A stretch of DNA of 64,000 bases from Bacillus pumilus (GCF_900186955.1 NZ_LT906438.1:620001-684000), one strand, 5' to 3'. Shown: positions 25,614 to 37,113, numbered from the stretch's first letter. Notes: generated from the letters alone by a model not told the origin. Program-made: numbers and translations.

Positions 25614-26411
25614 ATGTTAGAAAAAGATGAAGAGCAAAGTACATCAGACTTAAAAAATGAAGAGCCATCAATAGATCAAGAAACGAGGCAGTCCCGCCTT
25701 AGCAGAAGCGCCGCAAAACGTGGAAGAACGTCGAAAGCAAAAGCAGCGGATGATGAGCGTTCTGCCATTCAGCGTATGCTGCAAGGTGTAGGAGGCGCGT
25801 TTAAGCGCTATGGCTCATATGGACTTGCGATGTTAAAATCACCGAGCCGGGCCATCAATCAAGCGGAAACATTACGGATGAAGTACGCCTGGATCTCGAT
25901 TGTGTTATTCAGCGTGTTTTTTGCTTTAGGCAACTATGTTCAATTAAAGGCGTCCAAGACTCGTTTATTAGGCTTTGGCATTCATTACTCTTTTGGTGAC
26001 GCCTTTTTGAGGGTAGCGGTCTTTACACTCATTCTGCTCACATTGATGATGCTGACCGTCTGGTTACTCGGAAAGTACATGCTAAAAGGAAACATATCAC
26101 TGAAAGAAGTGATCATGAAGTTTGGTGCCGCACTTGTACCGGTTTTGGTTTTATCCATCCTTTGGCTTGTATTTGCCATGCTGAATATTCCATATGTGAC
26201 GGTCATTTTATCTGTGATGATGTTTTTTGGTCTCCAGTTGATTGCGGTCGTGCTGTTTCGTTCGATTCAATCGGAGCATGAAGCGGTGCGCGGTGATTTA
26301 ATGTATGCCAGCTGGATCTTTTTATTGGTGGAGCTTGTCATCATTGCACTGCTTTGGAGCATCGTCGGAGAGTATTTGATTCCATCACTTGTGCCTGTTC
26401 GATTTGGATAA
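25614..26411 (+). CDS. yebC: Yip1-like multi-pass membrane protein YebC
   Basis: A 265-residue protein with a charged, disordered N-terminal third (~1-90, rich in E, S, R, K) and five membrane helices in ~95-262. The helices begin YAWISIVLFSVFFALGNYVQL and include FGAALVPVLVLSILWLVFAM. It has the general form of Yip1/DUF1282-type proteins. This is the same locus as B. subtilis yebC, between pbuG and yebE, which is annotated only as an integral membrane protein. Followed by its own terminator. Function unknown. Not related to the TACO1/YebC translation factors despite the shared name. Confidence 0.8.
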   Translation: MLEKDEEQSTSDLKNEEPSIDQETRQSRLSRSAAKRGRTSKAKAADDERSAIQRMLQGVGGAFKRYGSYGLAMLKSPSRAINQAETLRMKYAWISIVLFSVFFALGNYVQLKASKTRLLGFGIHYSFGDAFLRVAVFTLILLTLMMLTVWLLGKYMLKGNISLKEVIMKFGAALVPVLVLSILWLVFAMLNIPYVTVILSVMMFFGLQLIAVVLFRSIQSEHEAVRGDLMYASWIFLLVELVIIALLWSIVGEYLIPSLVPVRFG

Positions 26412-26421
26412 TACACACACT

Positions 26422-26455
26422 GAAAACCTCCTTTTTTGAAAAAGGAGGTTTTCAT
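26422..26455 (+). terminator. Terminator after yebC
   Basis: GAAAACCTCCTTTTTT pairs with AAAAAAGGAGGTTTTC, nearly perfect, with T-rich flank on both strands. Confidence 0.85.
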
Positions 26456-26616
26456 GTTGAGAAGAGAAAAAAACGGGTAAACTCTTGGTAACAAAGACCA
26501 CCCTTGTTGTCGAAAGATATATGTGTTTTTCTCGCGCAAATTTGATTGTATCAAGGTTTGTTCTCTAGTAGAATATGGGGTGCTTTATTTGATTTTTAGT
26601 GCAGGGGGTTCGAATC

Positions 26617-27171
26617 GTGCTTCAACAACTTTTATCCAATGCGTTCACCATGGTTTTGATCATTTTAGTCATTAATATTGTCTATGTCTCTTTTTCCACC
26701 ATGCGTTTGATTTTAACAATGAAAGGAAGACGGTACGCAGCTGCATTTGCTGGTACGATTGAAATGCTTATTTATGTGATTGGATTAAGTATCGTACTTG
26801 ATAACTTAGATCAAATCCAAAATGTCATTGCGTATGCGCTAGGTTATGGGATGGGGATCATTGTCGGGATGAAAATTGAAGAGAAGCTGGCACTTGGCTA
26901 CACAACTGTTAACGTGATCACAAAAGAATTAGATGTCGATCTCCCAAGACAATTGAGAGAAAAAGGATATGGTGTCACCACCTGGGCAGCAGGCGGCCTT
27001 GAAGGAGACCGGTCAGCAATGCAAATTTTAACACCGAGAAAATATGAACTGCAATTATATGAAACGATTAAAACGCTTGATTCAAAGGCGTTTATCATTT
27101 CTTATGAGCCCAAATCAATTCACGGCGGTTTCTGGGTGAAGGCTGTGAAGAAAAGGAGAATTAAAGAATGA
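26617..27171 (+). CDS. yebE: DUF2179/UPF0316 membrane protein YebE
   Basis: A 184-residue protein. Three N-terminal membrane helices ([17 protein letters not shown] and following) and a soluble C-terminal DUF2179 domain with [20 protein letters not shown] and [16 protein letters not shown]. The frame opens with GTG 26599, but the second GTG at 26617 ([10 protein letters not shown]) has AGGGGG eight bases upstream and matches the B. subtilis start. The stop overlaps yebG by 4 bp (ATGA). The family is widely conserved in Firmicutes with no assigned function; c-di-nucleotide or cation links have been suggested only for related DUF2179 proteins. Confidence 0.88.
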   Translation: MLQQLLSNAFTMVLIILVINIVYVSFSTMRLILTMKGRRYAAAFAGTIEMLIYVIGLSIVLDNLDQIQNVIAYALGYGMGIIVGMKIEEKLALGYTTVNVITKELDVDLPRQLREKGYGVTTWAAGGLEGDRSAMQILTPRKYELQLYETIKTLDSKAFIISYEPKSIHGGFWVKAVKKRRIKE

Positions 27172-27368
27172 CCGCAAAACCAAAGAAGAAAAAATTCTAT
27201 GTGGAAGACAACATGTCGATCGATCAAGTGTTGTCCCAGATGGCAACGGAAGGCTACTCGCCTGTCCGACGAATGGAGGAGCCGATTTTTCAAGAAAAGA
27301 AGGAAAATGGGTCGATTCAGATCATTCCGGTTGGGAAAAAAATCGTATTTGAAGGAAAAATAGTCTAA
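27168..27368 (+). CDS. yebG: NETI-motif small protein YebG
   Basis: A 66-residue conserved Bacillus protein directly coupled to yebE. It contains [34 protein letters not shown], where relatives read NETI-D. Here the name-giving motif is NMSI, a small departure. Soluble, with no known activity. The stop codon lies at the first PurBox of the pur operon. Confidence 0.8.
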   Translation: MTAKPKKKKFYVEDNMSIDQVLSQMATEGYSPVRRMEEPIFQEKKENGSIQIIPVGKKIVFEGKIV

Positions 27369-27443
27369 ATCCGAACATTAAAACGACGACTTCATAGATT
27401 GTTCGATAAATCCGTTGACATCATGAACATCCGTTGTTAAGAT
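27366..27443 (+). promoter_or_regulatory. pur operon promoter with paired PurBoxes (PurR operator)
   Basis: PurBox 1 is AAATCCGAACATTA (27367-27380). PurBox 2 is on the other strand, ATTTATCGAAC within 27401-27412. The two are in inverted orientation with the usual ~16-bp spacing for PurR, whose repression is relieved by PRPP. Just downstream are TTGACA (27415-27420), a 17-bp spacer and TAAGAT (27438-27443), a good sigma-A promoter. Confidence 0.88.
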
Positions 27444-27465
27444 AAACATGAATTCAAAACACGAA

Positions 27466-27640
27466 CCTCATATAATCTTGGGAATATGGCCCATAAGTTT
27501 CTACCCAGTTACCGTAAATGACTGGACTATGCAGGATAGTGAACAAAACTGACATGGCGTTTCAAAAGCGAACAGCGCTTACCATGGCCCGGTTTGTGTT
27601 GCTTCCTAACAATGCAATGCAAATCGGGTCTTTTTGTTCG
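27466..27640 (+). ncRNA. Guanine riboswitch of the pur operon
   Basis: The aptamer (27466-27535) reads CCTCATATAATCTTGGGAATA, GTTTCTACCCAGTTACCGTAAA and GGACTATGCAGG; the C in GACTATG is the guanine-type specificity base. A terminator, CCCGGTTTG pairing with CAAATCGGG and followed by TCTTTTT (27580-27636), lies before purE. It gives feedback by guanine/hypoxanthine on top of PurR. Confidence 0.93.
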
Positions 27641-27718
27641 GCGTTTGACAAGCTACTTAGGTTTGGGAAGCGTGTCAAACGATACAAAATCGAATATCAG
27701 CTTAAAGGTGGGGACAAA

Positions 27719-28207
27719 ATGAAGCCGCTTGTAGGTGTCATCATGGGAAGTACATCTGATTGGGAAACAATGAAAAATGCGTGCGATATCTTAGAGGAAT
27801 TAGACATTTCGTATGAAAAACAGGTAGTATCCGCACACCGGACACCTGACTTGATGTTTGAATATGCGACAGAAGCAAGAGGTAAAGGACTAAAAGTCAT
27901 CATTGCCGGTGCTGGAGGCGCAGCACATTTACCGGGGATGGTCGCAGCGAAAACGACACTGCCGGTCATTGGTGTGCCCGTACAATCAAAAGCACTAAAT
28001 GGACTGGATTCCTTATTATCCATCGTTCAAATGCCAGGCGGTGTACCAGTTGCGACAGTGGCGATTGGCAAAGCTGGTGCAACAAATGCAGGCCTTCTAG
28101 CCGCACAAATGATTTCAGCATTTGATGAAACAATCGCTGCTCGCCTTGAAGAAAGAAGAGAGCAAACAAAACAGACTGTACTAGAAAGCAGTGATCAGCT
28201 TGGCTAA
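27719..28207 (+). CDS. purE: N5-carboxyaminoimidazole ribonucleotide mutase PurE
   Basis: Converts N5-CAIR, made by PurK, to CAIR. 162 residues, standard class I Pur[15 protein letters not shown] at the N-terminus (SDWE active-site motif), SAHRTPD (catalytic His), [12 protein letters not shown]. The open frame runs upstream into the riboswitch, but ATG 27719 ([11 protein letters not shown]), with AGGTGGGG before it, is the family start. First gene of the pur operon. Its end overlaps purK. Confidence 0.96.
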   Translation: MKPLVGVIMGSTSDWETMKNACDILEELDISYEKQVVSAHRTPDLMFEYATEARGKGLKVIIAGAGGAAHLPGMVAAKTTLPVIGVPVQSKALNGLDSLLSIVQMPGGVPVATVAIGKAGATNAGLLAAQMISAFDETIAARLEERREQTKQTVLESSDQLG

Positions 28208-29342
28208 GCAGACCATTTTTCCAAACGCAACCATCGGTATTATCGGCGGAGGACAGCTTGGCAGATATATGGCCGTCAGCGCAAAGCAAATGGGATACCG
28301 GGCAGCTGTCTTAGACCCAGTCGCACAATCTCCTTGTGGACAGGTTGCTGATACAGAAATTACAGCTGCATATAGTGACCTGGATGGAATCAGACAGCTC
28401 GCAGAAATCAGCGATGTCGTGACATATGAATTTGAAAATATTGATTATGATGCACTTAATCAATTGAAGGAAGAAGCCAATTTACCGCAAGGAAGTGAAC
28501 TTCTTCTTTTAACTCAAAATCGTGAAACGGAGAAAAAAGGGATTGTAGATGCAGGCTGTGAAGTCGCGCCTTATCGCATCATTCATGATGAAAAAGAGCT
28601 GGAAGACGCAGTAACCGTACTTGGTTTGCCAGCCGTTCTGAAAACATGCAGAGGCGGCTACGATGGAAAAGGGCAGTATGTGATCAAGGAAATAGGACAG
28701 CTTCATGAAGCAGCTGCATTGCTTACACATGGGACATGTATTTTAGAAAGCTGGGTCCCATTTCAAATGGAGCTCTCGGTCATCGTCACTCGTTCTATTC
28801 ATGGGGAGATTGCGGTATTCCCTGTCGCTGAGAACATTCATAAGCACAACATTTTGTTCCAAAGCATCGTGCCTGCAAGGGTAGATAAAAGCATTCAGGA
28901 GAAGGCAAAAGTGTTGGCAACGACACTGGCTGAAAAGCTGGGGCTAGTGGGTACACTTGCTGTAGAACTGTTCCTGACAAACGAAGGAGAGCTGCTCGTC
29001 AATGAACTGGCGCCTCGCCCGCATAATTCTGGTCATTATACGCTCGATTTATGTGAGACGAGTCAGTTTGAACAGCATATTCGCGCGATATGTGGTTTGC
29101 CGCTTGGCGGTACAGCCCTTTTATCAGAGGGCATGATGGTGAACTTATTAGGCGATGAAGTAGACATCCCAAAAGAGCATCCTGAGCTTCTCAAAGAAGC
29201 GAAGCTTTATCTATATGGAAAGCATGAAGTGAAAACCGGCCGCAAAATGGGGCATATGACTTTTATGAAACAGCTTGATAATGAATGGATGACAAACATC
29301 ACAAAGATATGGACTGAAAGAGATGGAGGAAACGGGAAATGA
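28191..29342 (+). CDS. purK: N5-carboxyaminoimidazole ribonucleotide synthetase PurK
   Basis: ATP-grasp enzyme making N5-CAIR from AIR, bicarbonate and ATP. About 380 residues with [21 protein letters not shown] at the N-terminus, [17 protein letters not shown] in the ATP-grasp region and [16 protein letters not shown] near the end. The start is either GTG 28191 or TTG 28200 ([10 protein letters not shown], closer to relatives); neither has a strong ribosome site, so coupling with purE is likely. The stop overlaps the purB start (ATGA). Confidence 0.94.
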   Translation: MISLAKQTIFPNATIGIIGGGQLGRYMAVSAKQMGYRAAVLDPVAQSPCGQVADTEITAAYSDLDGIRQLAEISDVVTYEFENIDYDALNQLKEEANLPQGSELLLLTQNRETEKKGIVDAGCEVAPYRIIHDEKELEDAVTVLGLPAVLKTCRGGYDGKGQYVIKEIGQLHEAAALLTHGTCILESWVPFQMELSVIVTRSIHGEIAVFPVAENIHKHNILFQSIVPARVDKSIQEKAKVLATTLAEKLGLVGTLAVELFLTNEGELLVNELAPRPHNSGHYTLDLCETSQFEQHIRAICGLPLGGTALLSEGMMVNLLGDEVDIPKEHPELLKEAKLYLYGKHEVKTGRKMGHMTFMKQLDNEWMTNITKIWTERDGGNGK

Positions 29343-30634
29343 TCGAACGTTACGCACGACCAGAAATGTCAGCAATCTGGACAGAGGAAAACAAATTTAA
29401 TGCATGGCTTGAAGTAGAAATTCTCGCTTGTGAAGCTTGGGCAGAGCTTGGTGTTATTCCAAAAGAAGACGTTGTGACCATGCGTAAGAATGCAAGCTTT
29501 GATATTGATCGTATTCTAGAGATTGAACAAGACACGCGCCATGACGTGGTTGCCTTTACGCGTGCTGTATCTGAATCTCTAGGAGAAGAAAGAAAGTGGG
29601 TTCATTACGGGTTAACCTCTACAGACGTAGTGGATACGGCACTTTCATATCTATTAAAGCAGGCGAACGATATCTTGCTCAAGGACATTGAGAGATTTGT
29701 TGACATCCTAAAAGAAAAAGCAAAAGAGCACAAATATACCGTCATGATGGGCCGTACACACGGTGTACACGCTGAACCGACAACATTTGGCTTGAAGCTT
29801 GGTCTTTGGTACGAAGAAATGAAGCGTAACCTAGAACGTTTTAAACAAGCAAAAGCTGGCATCGAATACGGTAAAATTTCTGGAGCTGTTGGCACATATG
29901 CGAACATCGACCCGTTTGTTGAGCAATATGTATGTGAGAAGCTTGGCATCAAAGCTGCACCAATCTCCACCCAAACCTTGCAGCGTGATCGTCATGCAGA
30001 TTACATGGCAACTCTTGCACTCGTCGCAACAAGCATTGAGAAATTTGCTGTTGAAATTCGTGGACTTCAAAAGAGTGAAACACGTGAAGTAGAAGAGTTC
30101 TTTGCAAAAGGACAAAAAGGATCATCAGCAATGCCGCATAAACGCAACCCAATCGGCTCTGAAAATATGACGGGAATTGCCCGCGTCATCCGTGGATATA
30201 TGCTGACAGCTTATGAGAATGTACCACTTTGGCATGAGCGTGATATTTCTCATTCGTCTGCTGAGCGCATCATTTTACCAGACGCAACGATTGCACTGAA
30301 CTATATGCTAAACCGTTTCTCAAACATTGTGAAAAACTTGACGGTCTTCCCTGAGAACATGAAACGCAACATGGACCGCACACTTGGCTTGATTTACTCA
30401 CAGCGCGTTCTTCTTGCATTAATCGATACAGGCATGGCACGTGAAGAGGCATATGATACGGTTCAGCCGAAGGCAATGGAAGCGTGGGAAAAGCAAGTCC
30501 ATTTCCGTTCATTAGTAGAAGCGGAAGAAAAAATCACATCACGCTTAACACCTGAACAAATCGCTGACTGCTTCGATTACAACTATCACTTGAAAAATGT
30601 CGATATGATTTTCGAACGTCTAGGTCTTGCGTAA
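29339..30634 (+). CDS. purB: Adenylosuccinate lyase PurB
   Basis: Catalyses two steps, cleaving SAICAR to AICAR and adenylosuccinate to AMP. 431 residues, fumarase/aspartase superfamily. It has [18 protein letters not shown] (His general acid region), the family signature [12 protein letters not shown] (flexible catalytic loop with Ser) and [14 protein letters not shown]. Overlaps purK by 4 bp. A stem-loop at 30640-30663 separates it from purC. Confidence 0.96.
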   Translation: MIERYARPEMSAIWTEENKFNAWLEVEILACEAWAELGVIPKEDVVTMRKNASFDIDRILEIEQDTRHDVVAFTRAVSESLGEERKWVHYGLTSTDVVDTALSYLLKQANDILLKDIERFVDILKEKAKEHKYTVMMGRTHGVHAEPTTFGLKLGLWYEEMKRNLERFKQAKAGIEYGKISGAVGTYANIDPFVEQYVCEKLGIKAAPISTQTLQRDRHADYMATLALVATSIEKFAVEIRGLQKSETREVEEFFAKGQKGSSAMPHKRNPIGSENMTGIARVIRGYMLTAYENVPLWHERDISHSSAERIILPDATIALNYMLNRFSNIVKNLTVFPENMKRNMDRTLGLIYSQRVLLALIDTGMAREEAYDTVQPKAMEAWEKQVHFRSLVEAEEKITSRLTPEQIADCFDYNYHLKNVDMIFERLGLA

Positions 30635-30639
30635 GAAAA

Positions 30640-30663
30640 GGGCCACCTGCTTGTCAGGTGCCC
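30640..30663 (+). other. Intercistronic hairpin between purB and purC
   Basis: GGG-C-CACCTG pairs with CAGGTG-CCC around a 5-nt loop. There is no T-run, so it is not a simple terminator. It could be an mRNA processing or stability element in the pur transcript. Confidence 0.55.
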
Positions 30664-30706
30664 AATCCTGAAAATTGCCAACATTCAAATTAGGAGGCCA
30701 ACCTGA

Positions 30707-31429
30707 ATGATTGTGAAACAAGAACTTCTCTACGAAGGCAAAGCGAAAAAAATCTATCAGACCGATGACGAGCAAATTTTATATGTCGAATATAAAGACT
30801 CAGCGACAGCATTTAACGGCGAAAAGAAAGCTGAAATCGAAGGCAAGGGCAGACTGAATAACGAAATTTCAAGCTTAATCTTTCAAATGCTACATGAGAA
30901 AGGGATCAACAATCACTTTGTGAAACGACTTTCTGAAACAGAACAGCTCATTCAAAAGGTGCAGATTGTGCCGCTTGAAGTCGTTGTACGAAATGTGGTG
31001 GCAGGCAGTATGTCAAAGCGCCTTGGCATTCCAGAGGGAACAAAACTGGATACACCATTGATCGAGTTTTACTACAAAGATGATGCACTCGGCGATCCGC
31101 TCATTACAGAAGATCATATTCGCATTTTAGATGCAGCGACACCAGAGCAGGTCGAGGAAATGAAGCAGATCACAAGACAAGTAAATGAAGAGTTAAAGCA
31201 AATCTTCTCAGACTGCCATGTGAATTTAATTGATTTCAAGCTTGAATTCGGAATAGATCACGAGAATCGTATTTTGCTAGCTGATGAGATTTCACCTGAT
31301 ACGTGCAGGCTTTGGGACAAAGATACAAACGAAAAGCTTGATAAAGACGTGTTCAGACGAAACCTGGGCGGCTTAACAAATGCATACGAAGAAATTTTCA
31401 AAAGACTTGGAGGCCATAAACATGTATAA
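30707..31429 (+). CDS. purC: SAICAR synthase PurC
   Basis: Phosphoribosylaminoimidazole-succinocarboxamide synthase, joining CAIR and aspartate with ATP. 240 residues, usual bacterial length. LLYEGKAKKIY at the N-terminus, LEVVVRNVVAGSMSKRLG and the signature LIDFKLEFG, then ADEISPDTCRLWD. Start ATG 30707 follows AGGAGGCCAACCTGA. It overlaps purS by 8 bp. Confidence 0.96.
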   Translation: MIVKQELLYEGKAKKIYQTDDEQILYVEYKDSATAFNGEKKAEIEGKGRLNNEISSLIFQMLHEKGINNHFVKRLSETEQLIQKVQIVPLEVVVRNVVAGSMSKRLGIPEGTKLDTPLIEFYYKDDALGDPLITEDHIRILDAATPEQVEEMKQITRQVNEELKQIFSDCHVNLIDFKLEFGIDHENRILLADEISPDTCRLWDKDTNEKLDKDVFRRNLGGLTNAYEEIFKRLGGHKHV

Positions 31430-31676
31430 AGTGAAAATTTTTGTCAGCTTAAAAGAGAGCGTTCTTGATCCACAAGGAAGTGCCGTGCAGCACGCCTTGC
31501 ACAGCATGTCTTATCAGGAAGTAAAGGATGTCCGTATCGGGAAATACATGGAGCTTGTCATTGAAAAATCAGATCGTGATTTAGACACAGTCGTCAAAGA
31601 AATGTGTGAAAAATTACTGGCCAACACGGTGATTGAAGATTACCGCTATGAGGTGGAGGAGGTTGTCGCACAGTGA
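31422..31676 (+). CDS. purS: FGAM synthase subunit PurS
   Basis: 84-residue small subunit that bridges PurQ and PurL in formylglycinamidine ribonucleotide synthase. [18 protein letters not shown] and [20 protein letters not shown] are family hallmarks. The frame is open upstream, but ATG 31422 with TTGGAGGCC before it is the right start. The stop overlaps the purQ GTG by 4 bp. Confidence 0.95.
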   Translation: MYKVKIFVSLKESVLDPQGSAVQHALHSMSYQEVKDVRIGKYMELVIEKSDRDLDTVVKEMCEKLLANTVIEDYRYEVEEVVAQ

Positions 31677-32356
31677 AGTTTGCAGTGATCGTCTTGCCTG
31701 GCTCTAACTGTGATATCGATATGTACCATGCGATTCAAGATGAGTTAGGTGAACAAGTTGAATATGTATGGCACGACGAAACAAATCTTGACCGATTTGA
31801 CGGTGTACTCATACCAGGCGGTTTCTCTTATGGGGATTACTTAAGATGCGGTGCGATTGCTCGCTTTTCAAACATCATGCCGGCGGTGAAAAAAGCAGCT
31901 GCGGATGGAAAACCTGTTCTCGGTGTTTGTAACGGGTTTCAAATTCTTCAGGAGCTTGGTATTCTTCCAGGTGCGATGAGACGAAATAAAGACTTAAAAT
32001 TTATCTGTCGTCCAGTTGAACTCATTGTAGAGAACAACGAAACGCAATTTACAAGCGGCTATCAAAAAGGCGAATCCATTTCGGTTCCTGTAGCGCACGG
32101 TGAAGGCAACTTCTACTGTGATGAAGACACTTTAGCGAAGCTGATTGAAAATAACCAAATCGCTTTCACTTACGGAGACGATATTAACGGCAGTGTCAAT
32201 CGAATTGCAGGTATAACGAATGAAGAGGGCAATGTACTCGGCATGATGCCGCACCCTGAGCGCGCGGTTGATACATTACTAGGCAGCGCAGACGGACTTA
32301 AATTGTTTCAATCTATCGTGAAAAATTGGAGGGACACTCATGTCACTACTGCTTGA
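31673..32356 (+). CDS. purQ: FGAM synthase glutaminase subunit PurQ
   Basis: Class I glutamine amidotransferase that feeds ammonia to PurL. 227 residues. [18 protein letters not shown] at the N-terminus, nucleophile Cys in [15 protein letters not shown], and [11 protein letters not shown] with the catalytic His-Glu. Start is GTG 31673, coupled to purS by a 4-bp overlap. It also overlaps purL by 17 bp. Confidence 0.96.
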   Translation: MKFAVIVLPGSNCDIDMYHAIQDELGEQVEYVWHDETNLDRFDGVLIPGGFSYGDYLRCGAIARFSNIMPAVKKAAADGKPVLGVCNGFQILQELGILPGAMRRNKDLKFICRPVELIVENNETQFTSGYQKGESISVPVAHGEGNFYCDEDTLAKLIENNQIAFTYGDDINGSVNRIAGITNEEGNVLGMMPHPERAVDTLLGSADGLKLFQSIVKNWRDTHVTTA

Positions 32357-34571
32357 ACCAAGTCACAAGCAAATTAAAGAAGAGAAATTGTATCAGCAAA
32401 TGGGATTGAGTGATGAAGAATTCGCTTTAATCGAATCCATTATTGGCAGGCTGCCAAACTACACAGAAATAGGCATTTTTTCTGTCATGTGGTCAGAGCA
32501 TTGCAGTTATAAAAACTCAAAGCCTGTTTTAAGCAAATTCCCGACAAAAGGAGAGCATGTTCTTCAAGGTCCTGGGGAAGGCGCTGGAATCGTTGATATT
32601 GGAGACAACCAAGCGGTTGTATTTAAAATCGAATCACATAACCATCCATCTGCGATTGAACCGTATCAAGGAGCAGCTACTGGTGTCGGCGGAATTATCC
32701 GTGATGTATTCTCCATGGGTGCGCGTCCAATTGCTGTACTAAACTCTCTTCGTTTTGGTGAACTGACTTCACCGCGCGTGAAGTACTTGTTTGAAGAAGT
32801 AGTGGCAGGGATCGCAGGCTATGGAAACTGTATCGGAATTCCTACAGTCGGCGGAGAAGTTCATTTTGATCAAAGCTATGAAGGCAATCCGCTCGTGAAT
32901 GCGATGTGTGTTGGATTAATCAACCATGAAGACATCAAAAAAGGGCAGGCAAAAGGTGTTGGCAACACGGTGATGTACGTTGGTGCTAAAACGGGACGTG
33001 ACGGTATTCACGGTGCAACATTTGCGTCTGAAGAATTTTCTGATGAATCAGAAGAAAAACGTTCAGCGGTTCAAGTCGGTGATCCATTCATGGAAAAACT
33101 GCTGCTTGAAGCATGCCTTGAAGTCATCAAAAACGATGCGCTCGTTGGGATTCAAGATATGGGAGCGGCTGGTTTAACAAGCTCAAGTGCGGAAATGGCG
33201 AGTAAAGCAGGTTCTGGTATTGAGATGAATCTAGACCTCATTCCGCAGCGTGAAACAGGCATGTCCGCATACGAAATGATGCTGTCTGAATCGCAAGAGA
33301 GAATGCTTCTGGTCATTGAAAAAGGCCGTGAGCAAGAAATCATTGATATTTTCGAAAAATACGATCTTGAAGCAGTATCAGTCGGTCATGTGACAGACGA
33401 TAAAATGCTTCGTTTACTCCATCAAGGCGAAATGGTTTGTGAGCTTCCTGTTGATGCACTAGCGGAGGAAGCACCGGTTTATCACAAGCCGTCAAGTGAG
33501 CCTGCATACTATCGTGAGTTTTTAGAAACAAAAGTGGAAGCTCCAGCGATCAAAGATGCAGCAGAGACATTAAAGCAGCTCCTTCAGCAGCCAACGATTG
33601 CAAGTAAAGAATGGGTCTATGATCAGTATGACTACATGGTTCGGACAAATACCGTCGTTGCACCGGGCTCTGATGCGGGTGTACTAAGAATCCGTGGAAC
33701 GAAAAAAGCTCTAGCGATGACAACAGATTGTAACGCACGTTATCTCTACCTTGATCCAGAGGTCGGTGGGAAAATCGCCGTCGCAGAAGCAGCACGTAAC
33801 ATTGTCTGCTCAGGCGCTCGTCCACTTGCAGTGACAGATAACCTGAACTTCGGTAACCCGGAGAAACCAGAAATTTTCTGGCAAATTGAAAAGTCTGCTG
33901 ACGGGATTAGCGAAGCATGCCGCACGCTAAGCACACCAGTTATCGGTGGGAACGTCTCTTTATATAACGAATCAAATGGAACAGCGATTTACCCAACACC
34001 AGTCATTGGGATGGTTGGTTTGGTCGAAGATACTGCTCATATTACGACTCAATCGTTCCAGCAGGCTGGCGATGTCATTTTCGTCATTGGTGAGACGAAG
34101 GAAGAATTTGCAGGCAGTGAGCTTCAAAAGATGACAGAAGGTCGTATTTACGGAAAAACACCGGAAATTGATTTGAACGTAGAGCTTTCGCGTCAAGAAG
34201 CCCTGCTAGCCGCGATTCAAAACGGTCTCGTTCAATCAGCACACGATGTGTCTGAAGGCGGACTTGGTGTAGCACTTGCTGAAAGTACATTTGGAACTGA
34301 CGGGCTTGGTGCAGATATCCAAATCGATTTAAACAGCGAAGCTTCATTATTCAGTGAAACACAGTCACGTTTTGTCGTCACAGTCAAACTGGAGCACCGC
34401 GAAGCGTTTGCTGCGGCTGTCAAAGATGCGAAAGAAGTCGGAACGGTTACAAATGATGGTGTGTTTACTGTCAAAAATCAAGAAGGACAACAATGGATTC
34501 ATGCAGCGGTCAACGAGCTTGAACGTGCATGGAAAGGAGCGATCCCATGCTTGCTGAAATCAGAGGCTTAA
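32340..34571 (+). CDS. purL: FGAM synthase large subunit PurL (small-PurL type)
   Basis: Amidates FGAR to FGAM with ATP. 743 residues, the short PurL that needs separate PurS and PurQ, both present just upstream. [13 protein letters not shown] near the N-terminus, [23 protein letters not shown] (active site) and [12 protein letters not shown] are clear. Two AIRS-like repeats make up the fold. Start ATG 32340 follows GGAGGGACACTC. It overlaps purF's coding start by 25 bp. Confidence 0.96.
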   Translation: MSLLLEPSHKQIKEEKLYQQMGLSDEEFALIESIIGRLPNYTEIGIFSVMWSEHCSYKNSKPVLSKFPTKGEHVLQGPGEGAGIVDIGDNQAVVFKIESHNHPSAIEPYQGAATGVGGIIRDVFSMGARPIAVLNSLRFGELTSPRVKYLFEEVVAGIAGYGNCIGIPTVGGEVHFDQSYEGNPLVNAMCVGLINHEDIKKGQAKGVGNTVMYVGAKTGRDGIHGATFASEEFSDESEEKRSAVQVGDPFMEKLLLEACLEVIKNDALVGIQDMGAAGLTSSSAEMASKAGSGIEMNLDLIPQRETGMSAYEMMLSESQERMLLVIEKGREQEIIDIFEKYDLEAVSVGHVTDDKMLRLLHQGEMVCELPVDALAEEAPVYHKPSSEPAYYREFLETKVEAPAIKDAAETLKQLLQQPTIASKEWVYDQYDYMVRTNTVVAPGSDAGVLRIRGTKKALAMTTDCNARYLYLDPEVGGKIAVAEAARNIVCSGARPLAVTDNLNFGNPEKPEIFWQIEKSADGISEACRTLSTPVIGGNVSLYNESNGTAIYPTPVIGMVGLVEDTAHITTQSFQQAGDVIFVIGETKEEFAGSELQKMTEGRIYGKTPEIDLNVELSRQEALLAAIQNGLVQSAHDVSEGGLGVALAESTFGTDGLGADIQIDLNSEASLFSETQSRFVVTVKLEHREAFAAAVKDAKEVGTVTNDGVFTVKNQEGQQWIHAAVNELERAWKGAIPCLLKSEA

Positions 34572-35977
34572 ATGAAGAGTGTGGTGTCTTTGGGGTTTGG
34601 GGACACGAAGAAGCCCCGCAAATCACATATTACGGATTGCATAGCCTTCAGCACCGAGGACAAGAAGGTGCGGGAATCATTGCAACAGATGGTGAGAACC
34701 TCACATCACACAAAGGCCTTGGACTGATTACGGAAGTCTTTCAAAACGGTGAGCTAAAGGATTTGAAAGGAAAAGGTGCGATCGGACACGTTCGATATGC
34801 GACAGCAGGCGGAGGCGGCTTTGAAAATGTGCAGCCCCTCTTCTTCCGTTCGCAAAACAATGGCAGTCTTGCCCTTGCTCATAATGGAAACTTAGTGAAT
34901 GCAACGCAGTTAAAGCAGCAGCTAGAGAACCAAGGGAGCATTTTCCAGACCTCTTCTGATACCGAAGTGCTGGCACATTTAATTAAGCGCAGCGGGCATA
35001 TGGAATTGAAGGAACAGATCAAAAATGCGCTGTCCATGCTTAAGGGAGCCTATGCTTTCTTAATCATGACGGAAACAGAAATGATCGTGGCGCTTGATCC
35101 AAATGGCTTACGCCCGCTTTCACTTGGTATGCTTGGGGATGCTTATGTTGTCGCTTCTGAAACATGTGCATTTGATGTTGTCGGTGCCACGTATTTACGT
35201 GATGTGGAGCCTGGCGAAATGCTGATCATTAATGATGAAGGCTTAAAATCTGAGCGCTTCTCGATGAATATTAACCGCAGCATGTGCAGCATGGAATACA
35301 TTTATTTCTCAAGACCTGACAGCAATATCAACGGCATCAATGTGCATAGTGCGAGAAAGAGTCTTGGCAAAAAGCTTGCTGAGGAAGCGCATGTCGAAGC
35401 AGATGTTGTGACAGGTGTACCAGATTCCAGTATTTCTGCAGCGATTGGATATGCCGAAGCAACAGGTATTCCGTATGAGCTCGGTTTGATTAAAAACCGT
35501 TATGTTGGCCGGACGTTTATCCAGCCGTCTCAAGCATTGCGTGAGCAGGGCGTACGGATGAAGCTGTCTGCTGTACGCGGAGTTGTCGAAGGAAAGCGTG
35601 TTGTGATGGTGGATGATTCCATCGTACGCGGGACAACGAGCCGCAGAATTGTCACGATGCTAAGAGAAGCGGGTGCGACGGAAGTCCATGTACGCATTAG
35701 TTCACCGCCAATCGCACACCCATGTTTTTATGGAATTGATACATCCACACACGAAGAGCTGATTGCTTCTTCTCATTCAGTGGAAGAAATTAGACAGGAA
35801 ATCGGTGCGGACACCATTGCATTTTTATCTGTAGACGGTTTAATGGACGGGATTGGCAGGAAGTATGATGATCCGCAGCGCGGTCAGTGTTTAGCATGCT
35901 TTACTGGGAAATACCCGACTGAAATATATGAAGATACGGTTCTTCCGCATGTGAAGGAAACGGTCTTGACGAAATAA
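34547..35977 (+). CDS. purF: Amidophosphoribosyltransferase PurF
   Basis: First committed step of purine synthesis: PRPP plus glutamine gives phosphoribosylamine. 476 residues starting [16 protein letters not shown]. The 11-residue propeptide is removed to expose Cys12 as the N-terminal nucleophile. The PRPP loop is [17 protein letters not shown]. Bacillus PurF has a 4Fe-4S cluster; the expected cysteines are visible, for example in [12 protein letters not shown] near the C-terminus. The open frame begins at 34529, but ATG 34547 with AAAGGAG is the family start. Confidence 0.96.
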   Translation: MLAEIRGLNEECGVFGVWGHEEAPQITYYGLHSLQHRGQEGAGIIATDGENLTSHKGLGLITEVFQNGELKDLKGKGAIGHVRYATAGGGGFENVQPLFFRSQNNGSLALAHNGNLVNATQLKQQLENQGSIFQTSSDTEVLAHLIKRSGHMELKEQIKNALSMLKGAYAFLIMTETEMIVALDPNGLRPLSLGMLGDAYVVASETCAFDVVGATYLRDVEPGEMLIINDEGLKSERFSMNINRSMCSMEYIYFSRPDSNINGINVHSARKSLGKKLAEEAHVEADVVTGVPDSSISAAIGYAEATGIPYELGLIKNRYVGRTFIQPSQALREQGVRMKLSAVRGVVEGKRVVMVDDSIVRGTTSRRIVTMLREAGATEVHVRISSPPIAHPCFYGIDTSTHEELIASSHSVEEIRQEIGADTIAFLSVDGLMDGIGRKYDDPQRGQCLACFTGKYPTEIYEDTVLPHVKETVLTK

Positions 35978-35987
35978 TCGAATAAAG

Positions 35988-36022
35988 GAGCAGCAGTCAA
36001 GATGAGTTGATATGCTGCTCTT
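35988..36022 (+). other. Hairpin between purF and purM
   Basis: GAGCAGCA (35988-35995) pairs with TGCTGCTC (36013-36020) over a 17-nt loop, followed by TTTC. Only a weak terminator at best; more likely an intra-operon stability or attenuation element. Confidence 0.5.
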
Positions 36023-36072
36023 TCATTCTGCCGAAAATACATGGAAAGCAGCAGCTAAAAGGAGTGAATGGG

Positions 36073-37113
36073 ATGTCAGAAGCATATAAAAACGCCGGTG
36101 TCGACATCGAAGCAGGGTACGAAGCCGTCAAACGAATGAAAACACACGTAGAACGTACAAAACGAGCAGGTGTCATGGGCGCTCTAGGTGGATTTGGCGG
36201 TATGTTTGATCTATCTGAGCTGCCATACAAAAAGCCCGTTCTTGTTTCAGGAACAGATGGTGTCGGAACGAAATTAAAGCTTGCCTTTTTAATGGATAAA
36301 CACGATACGATCGGCGTCGATGCCGTGGCCATGTGTGTCAACGATGTGCTTGCACAAGGGGCAGAACCGCTCTTTTTCTTAGATTACTTAGCCGTTGGAA
36401 AAGCAGATCCGGTAAAAATTGAATCCATTGTCAAAGGTGTGGCTGACGGATGTGAGCAGTCTGGTTCAGCACTTGTCGGCGGTGAGACAGCCGAAATGCC
36501 AGGTCTTTACACAGAAGAAGAATATGATATTGCTGGTTTTTCAGTAGGTGTAGTTGAAAAGGATGAAATCGTAACGGGAGAGGGCATCAAGGAAGGGCAT
36601 TTGCTTATTGGACTCAGCTCAAGCGGAATTCATAGCAATGGATACTCTCTCGTTCGTAAAGTCTTGCTGGAAGACGCTGGTCTTGACCTGCATCAAACGT
36701 ATGAACCTTTTACAAGACCGCTCGGAGAAGAGCTTCTTGAACCGACAAAAATTTATGTGAAGCCCGTACTCAAACAAGTGAAAGCCGGCAAGGTTGACGG
36801 CATGGCACATGTGACAGGCGGCGGTTTTATTGAGAATTTACCACGTATGCTGCCTGAAGGTCTTGGTGTTGAGGTAGATAACGGCTCATGGCCAGTTCCC
36901 CCTATTTTCTCCTTTATTCAAGAAAAGGGTCAGTTGAAGGCAGAAGAGATGTTCAACGTGTTTAATATGGGCATTGGCTTTGTCCTAGCTGTCAAAGAGG
37001 ACGATCTTGTGGATGTGATTAGCGGACTTGAACAGGATGGAGAGAAAGCATTTCTCATCGGACGTGTTCAAAAAGGAGAAGGTGTCACATTCGGCGGTGG
37101 AAGCCTCTCATGA
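36073..37113 (+). CDS. purM: AIR synthase PurM
   Basis: Phosphoribosylaminoimidazole synthase, closing FGAM to AIR with ATP. 346 residues. [13 protein letters not shown], the signature [13 protein letters not shown] and [14 protein letters not shown] are all present. The frame is open from 36007, but ATG 36073 ([15 protein letters not shown]) with AAAGGAG nine bases upstream is the correct start. The stop overlaps the purN start (ATGA). Confidence 0.96.
   Translation: MSEAYKNAGVDIEAGYEAVKRMKTHVERTKRAGVMGALGGFGGMFDLSELPYKKPVLVSGTDGVGTKLKLAFLMDKHDTIGVDAVAMCVNDVLAQGAEPLFFLDYLAVGKADPVKIESIVKGVADGCEQSGSALVGGETAEMPGLYTEEEYDIAGFSVGVVEKDEIVTGEGIKEGHLLIGLSSSGIHSNGYSLVRKVLLEDAGLDLHQTYEPFTRPLGEELLEPTKIYVKPVLKQVKAGKVDGMAHVTGGGFIENLPRMLPEGLGVEVDNGSWPVPPIFSFIQEKGQLKAEEMFNVFNMGIGFVLAVKEDDLVDVISGLEQDGEKAFLIGRVQKGEGVTFGGGSLS

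Noticed and set aside
27466..27535. Adenine specificity for the pur operon or pbuG riboswitch
   Set aside because: The discriminating base is C (GACTA) in both, which is the guanine/hypoxanthine type.
27518..27718. Longer purE reading frame starting inside the riboswitch
   Set aside because: The extension covers the aptamer and terminator; purE homologues start at the ATG at 27719.
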